Part shown: positions 19,737-23,452 of the stretch, piece after piece
Layout of the letters: each line of letters opens with the position of its first letter
How positions within the stretch are numbered: position 1 is the stretch's first letter
Source of the DNA: JBFWUW01 sp050247075
Lineage (GTDB): Bacteria > Planctomycetota > Planctomycetia > Pirellulales > JBFWUW01
Assembly (NCBI GenBank): GCA_050247075.1
Contig: JBFWUW010000095.1
Coordinates: forward strand, 1-23,452
Direction of reading: 5' to 3'
DNA length: 23,452 nucleotides
Translations under genes and position numbers: made by a program
The notes under the pieces: model-generated
What the model was told of the DNA's origin: nothing
What the model saw: the letters and a program-made list of their open reading frames with translations, nothing else
Database searches by the model: none

Positions 19737-22700
19737 CTAACGCGTCCGTTCCAGATCGCTCCATTGCCGCCGGCGGGCTTGCCAGTCCGTTTCGGACAAC
19801 GAAATCGGTGCGCCGTTCGCCGCCAGTTCCATGCCGGTGAGTGCCGATATCCATAGCCGCAATCGTTGGATATCGTCGGCCAGCGGTTCGGGGATGCTCC
19901 AAATCCGCGCGGTTCCGTCCTTGCCGCCCGTCACCACCGATCGACCGTCGGGGCTGATGGCGGCGGACAAGACAGAGCTGTGTTGTTCAAGTGGCGGGCC
20001 CCACGGCTTGCAGGTGGCGGTGTCCCACAAACGCGAAGTACCATCGAACCCCGGTGTGAGGGCCAGACGGCCGTCCGGTGTCAGCCCCCCGCCGTAAAGA
20101 ACGCCTGGATGCGGCATGGGGTTGCCCACGGCCCGGCCCGTCGCCACATCCCAAATTCGGGCCGTGCGGTCGAAGCCCATCGTCAATACCGTCTTGTCGC
20201 CGGGAAGGAACGCGCCGAACATCACCGGCCCCTGATGCCGCAACACCGGCCCTGCGGGTTCACCGCTTGGCACGTGCCAGCAGCGGGCCGTTTGTCCATC
20301 CCCTCCGGTCAATATCAGGCGGCTATCGGCACTGAAACAAACCACGCGCGGAGGGCCGCCCGGCAAAGACATGGGCTGGCCAAAGGGGTTGCCGGTGGCG
20401 GCTTCTAGGATCTCTACATTTCCCGAGAAAATCCCCACGGCAAGGAGACGGCTATCGGGGCTGAAGGCCATGGCCGACAGGCCGTTTGAAAAGGGCAATG
20501 CTGGCCCTATGCGTTCTCGCGTTTGAAAATTCCAGAGATGCGCGTGATCATCGCTCGTGGCCGTAGCCGCCCACTGGCCATCGGGACTGATGATCGCCCT
20601 TTCGACAGGCGCGGCATGCTCCAGGGGAGGGCCGGCTAATTCGCCTTTCGCCACGTCCCACACGCGGGCCAGCGCATCTTGCGAGGCCGCCAAGAGCAAT
20701 CCGCTGTCGGGGCCGAAGGCAATCGTATTGAAGTAAGTTCCCTGCGTCGCCGGCTTGCCTATCGGCTGGCCGGTGGACATCGACCAGTAGCGAAAGGAAC
20801 GATCGCCGCGCCATACGGAGGTGGCCGCCAACGAACCATCCGGGCTGATCGCCACCGCGCGGACCTCTCCCTCGTGCCGCAATAGCTTGCCTAGCGCGTC
20901 GGCGGGAGGAAGCCTCCAGAGGCGGGCCTTGTAATCGCCGCAGGCCGTTAACACCGATTGGCCATCGGGAGCAAAGGCCACGGCCCAAACCGCGCCCGGG
21001 TGGACCATCGGCGGGCCGATGGGGATTCCCGTGACGGGATTCCACAACCGCGCGGTGGCGTCCTCGCATCCAATCAAGACGGTTCCGCCATCGGGGCTGA
21101 AAGCCGCCGAGGTGACCTCGAACTGGTGCTTGATGGCGGGGCCGAGCGGCTCGCCGCTGGCCACGTCCCACAAGCGAGCGGCGTTGTCGCGGCCACCGAG
21201 CAAGATCGACTGGCCGTCGGGGCTGTACGCCGCCATCAAGATATCGCCGGGCATGGCCAGGGAGAGCGTTTCGGAACCGGTTTGCACATTCCGAATTTTC
21301 AACCCGTTGCCGGAGCTAATGGCGAACGATTGGCCATCGGGGCTGAGTACGGCCCGGAGAATGACGGAACCTTGCAACAAGGGAGGGCCGAGCGGTGCGC
21401 CGGTGGCGGTTTCCCACAGTTGCACCTTGCGGTCTTCGCCGCTCGTCAGCAGCCGTTGGCCGTCGGGGCTGAAGGCCACCGAGTTGACGCGCTTGTCATG
21501 TTTCATGGGAACGCCCCGCGGCTGGCACGTGGCCACGTCCCACAGCCGGGCGAACCCATCGTGGCAGCCAGTGGCCACGGTCTGGCCATCGGCGGAGATG
21601 GCGGCGCACCAGACTTCATCGGGATGTTCCCACGGTTCGCGCACAGGCTGGCCGGTGGCCGTATCCCACAACCGCGCCGTGCGGTCCAAGCCAGCGGTGA
21701 GCATCACCTTGCCATCGCCACTGAAGTCCACGGCCCGCACGGCTTCTCGATGCTCGAACGGTGGCGCGGCTAGCACCGGCAATTGCCGCGACCAGCCAGC
21801 CAGGTTGCCGCGAATGACGCGGTGCAAGTCGGCGGCATCGTCCGGGGCCATGGCCAGGCATTGCACCATGCCCAATAGTCCTAGCGAAATGTCGCCCCGT
21901 TCGCACTGCGCGATGCAGCGGTCCAGTTCCAGGCTGCTGGCCCGCAACCGCGATTCTTGCAGCGCGGCATCGGTTTGCGCCTGTTTTTCGCGCAGTTCCG
22001 CGGCCGCGCGGCTTTGGTAAACGGCAAAGGAACTTCCCACCACCGCCACCGCTACTAGCGCCGCAAGAGCCAGGCCACTCGCCGCCGCCAGCGCCGGGTT
22101 GCGCCGCGACCAGCGCCACAGCCGCTCGCCCAGGCTGGCGCGGCGGGCCAAGATTGGCTCTCCACGCAGATAGCGGTCCAGATCGTCGGCCAGGGCGGCC
22201 GCCGTGGAATAGCGTTGTTGAGGAAGCTTGGCCAGACACTTCAAACAGATCGTTTCCAGGTCGGCGTCGATGCCGCCATCCAGCGAGCGGGGCTTCCGCG
22301 GCTCGGCGGACACGACCTGCATCAGCGTGGTAACGGGATCGTCTCCGCGAAACGGCGGCTGACCGGTCAGCCAGGCGTACAGAACCGCGCCCAGGCTGTA
22401 GATATCGACGGCTGTCGTGAGCGATTTCTCGGCTTGGGCCTGCTCGGGGGCCATGTAAGCCGGCGTGCCGACGATCGCGCCGGTTTGCGTGGCATGTTCG
22501 CCCGCGTTGCTCGTCGCGGCATCGAGATGCTTGGCCAGGCCGAAGTCGGCCACGTGCGGCTCTCCCTGCCGGTCGATGAGTATATTGCCCGGCTTCAGGT
22601 CGCGGTGCAGAATTCCCCGCTCGTGCGCATGATGCACGGCGCGGGCCACCTTGGCCAACAGCCGGGCCGCTTCCGCTGGTCCCCGTTTTTGGCCGCGGCC

Positions 22701-23261
22701 GGGCGGAACATCAATCAACTTCATGGAGAAGTATTGCTGGCCCGCCTGTTCTCCAACTTCATGGATTGGCACGATGTTGGGGTGGTCCAGGTTCGCTGCG
22801 GCTTCGGCTTCCTGGCGAAAGCGGTACATGGCAGCCTCCGAGGCGAAATCGCCCTTGAGAACCGTTTTCAGCGCTACCAGCCGATTGAGCGATCGCTGCC
22901 GTGCCTTGTACACCACTCCCATGCCACCACGGGCGATCTCCTCCACGATTTCATAGTCGCCGAAGATCCGCTCCGTTGCACCCATGTTGGCACTGGGCAA
23001 ACTGGCGGCCCCTTTCGTGGGCTGCTCACGACCGCTGGCAAAGGTCAGCGTTGGCTGCAAAACGGTCCCCTGGATCGTCGGTTCGCCCGCCGCTGGCGGC
23101 ACCGCCTCGAGATCGCCCGCCAGTTCCGCTCGCAGCTCCGGGTGCGCCGCCAGCAACTGCTCCACTTCCGACCGCAGGCCCCGCGCCATGGCCTCGCGGC
23201 AGGCGCGCACTTGCTCCCTCAGTTGCAAATCCGCCGGTTCGCGCGTGGCATCATCCGACAT
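19737..23261 (-). CDS. Ser/Thr protein kinase with transmembrane helix and WD40 repeats
   Basis: A 1174-residue membrane-anchored Hanks-type kinase. An N-terminal segment of about 95 residues precedes the kinase domain (about 101-369): glycine loop ARGGMGVVYKA (110-120), ATP lysine K132 (VALKTVL), catalytic HRDLKPGN (219-226), DFG (239-241) and activation segment GTPAYMAPEQ (265-274). All catalytic residues are present, so it should be active. The loop MKLIDVPPGRGQKRG near 180 departs from the usual 'EGGSL' form. A basic stretch and one transmembrane helix (about 389-413) follow, then a short coiled region (AAAELREKQAQTDAALQ) and about a dozen WD40 repeats, each with 'FSPDGQ....G..D..ARLWD', forming two beta-propellers, probably outside the cytoplasm. 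This layout is typical of planctomycete signalling proteins. Ligand and substrates are unknown. No Shine-Dalgarno precedes the ATG at 23261. Confidence 0.97.
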   Translation of the reverse strand: MSDDATREPADLQLREQVRACREAMARGLRSEVEQLLAAHPELRAELAGDLEAVPPAAGEPTIQGTVLQPTLTFASGREQPTKGAASLPSANMGATERIFGDYEIVEEIARGGMGVVYKARQRSLNRLVALKTVLKGDFASEAAMYRFRQEAEAAANLDHPNIVPIHEVGEQAGQQYFSMKLIDVPPGRGQKRGPAEAARLLAKVARAVHHAHERGILHRDLKPGNILIDRQGEPHVADFGLAKHLDAATSNAGEHATQTGAIVGTPAYMAPEQAQAEKSLTTAVDIYSLGAVLYAWLTGQPPFRGDDPVTTLMQVVSAEPRKPRSLDGGIDADLETICLKCLAKLPQQRYSTAAALADDLDRYLRGEPILARRASLGERLWRWSRRNPALAAASGLALAALVAVAVVGSSFAVYQSRAAAELREKQAQTDAALQESRLRASSLELDRCIAQCERGDISLGLLGMVQCLAMAPDDAADLHRVIRGNLAGWSRQLPVLAAPPFEHREAVRAVDFSGDGKVMLTAGLDRTARLWDTATGQPVREPWEHPDEVWCAAISADGQTVATGCHDGFARLWDVATCQPRGVPMKHDKRVNSVAFSPDGQRLLTSGEDRKVQLWETATGAPLGPPLLQGSVILRAVLSPDGQSFAISSGNGLKIRNVQTGSETLSLAMPGDILMAAYSPDGQSILLGGRDNAARLWDVASGEPLGPAIKHQFEVTSAAFSPDGGTVLIGCEDATARLWNPVTGIPIGPPMVHPGAVWAVAFAPDGQSVLTACGDYKARLWRLPPADALGKLLRHEGEVRAVAISPDGSLAATSVWRGDRSFRYWSMSTGQPIGKPATQGTYFNTIAFGPDSGLLLAASQDALARVWDVAKGELAGPPLEHAAPVERAIISPDGQWAATATSDDHAHLWNFQTRERIGPALPFSNGLSAMAFSPDSRLLAVGIFSGNVEILEAATGNPFGQPMSLPGGPPRVVCFSADSRLILTGGDGQTARCWHVPSGEPAGPVLRHQGPVMFGAFLPGDKTVLTMGFDRTARIWDVATGRAVGNPMPHPGVLYGGGLTPDGRLALTPGFDGTSRLWDTATCKPWGPPLEQHSSVLSAAISPDGRSVVTGGKDGTARIWSIPEPLADDIQRLRLWISALTGMELAANGAPISLSETDWQARRRQWSDLERTR

Positions 23262-23385
23262 GGGAGGAACCGATATTCTCGTAACGCCTACGGGGCCACG
23301 ATACGAAACGCGGGTTTCGCCTGCCGAGCAACGCTGTGAGGCAAGAGTCGCTGAAGAACGCCTGCTATCAAGAACCCGGATTATC

Positions 23386-23452
23386 GCCGTCAGGAGACGG
23401 CTCCAACATAAGTTTTTGGCCGATTTGCGTGTAGGATCCGTCTCCTGAAGGC
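23386..23452. repeat. Inverted repeat at the right edge
   Basis: Arms 23386-23404 (GCCGTCAGGAGACGGCTCC) and 23434-23452 agree at 17 of 19 positions as reverse complements, with 29 bases between. It may belong to a larger dispersed palindromic element cut by the window end. Confidence 0.65.

Noticed and set aside
22215..23339. 374-codon open frame opposite the kinase domain
   Set aside because: It is the antisense of a gene with complete kinase motifs; GC-rich codons keep the opposite frame open.

Overview
The window looks like a chromosomal piece of a planctomycete, probably of the Pirellulales type. The evidence is a cytochrome-c/DUF1549/DUF1553 protein coupled to a DUF1501 protein with a twin-arginine leader, a Ser/Thr kinase fused to WD40 repeats, a Gfo/Idh/MocA oxidoreductase, poor Shine-Dalgarno use at several genes, and tRNA genes without an encoded CCA. 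No sequence search was possible, so the lineage is an inference from gene content.

Layout. 1-3230 holds a small basic protein made of two similar halves (-), a metallophosphoesterase broken by an in-frame TAG (+), a Gfo/Idh/MocA oxidoreductase (-) and an unrecognised protein (-). 3345-8079 is the striking part: 37 tRNA genes, all on the minus strand and mostly 4-40 nt apart. Read in the direction of transcription they are Phe(GAA), Ile(GAT), Lys(TTT), Ile(TAT), Lys(CTT), Thr(CGT), Gly(GCC), Pro(CGG), Asn(GTT), Ser(CGA), Gly(TCC), Gln(TTG), Gln(CTG), Ser(TGA), Val(TAC), Leu(TAA), Leu(TAG), Asp(GTC), Leu(CAA), Tyr(GTA, ambiguous), Glu(CTC), Leu(CAG), Met(CAT), Met(CAT), Leu(GAG), Val(GAC), Thr(GGT), Ala(TGC), Ala(GGC), Ser(GCT), Arg(TCT), His(GTG), an HNH endonuclease gene, Trp(CCA), an unknown ORF, a tRNA remnant, Arg(TCG), Arg(GCG), Cys(GCA) and Ser(GGA). 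All 20 amino acids are represented if the Tyr call holds. Many bodies are unorthodox (short variable arms on four Leu tRNAs, C33 in three tRNAs, compact D-arms), yet charging determinants such as Ala G3-U70, His G-1:C73 and the long Ser variable arms are kept.

8080-11627 is gene-poor: a methyltransferase-like gene (+), an unrecognised basic protein (+), and two decayed fragments of a dinB/Pol IV gene on either side of that basic protein. A textbook tRNA-Asp(GTC) with its own sigma70-like promoter sits at 11628-11701 and contrasts with the divergent Asp of the array. 12103-17583 is a plus-strand run of three exported-protein genes: the PSCyt1/DUF1549/DUF1553 protein, the overlapping DUF1501 protein, and a parvulin-type prolyl isomerase. 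17721-18341 (-) is a SUKH (SMI1/KNR4)-like protein. 18342-19736 is non-coding with dispersed direct repeats and GC-rich hairpins, followed by the kinase-WD40 gene (-), which fills the window to 23261.

The best candidate for an undescribed system is the tRNA array with its two embedded protein genes. Both open 22-31 nt after a tRNA 3' end with good ribosome binding sites and no visible promoter, so tRNAs and proteins are probably cut from one transcript. A role as a reserve or alternative tRNA set, for example against tRNA depletion by phage or toxins, is inference.
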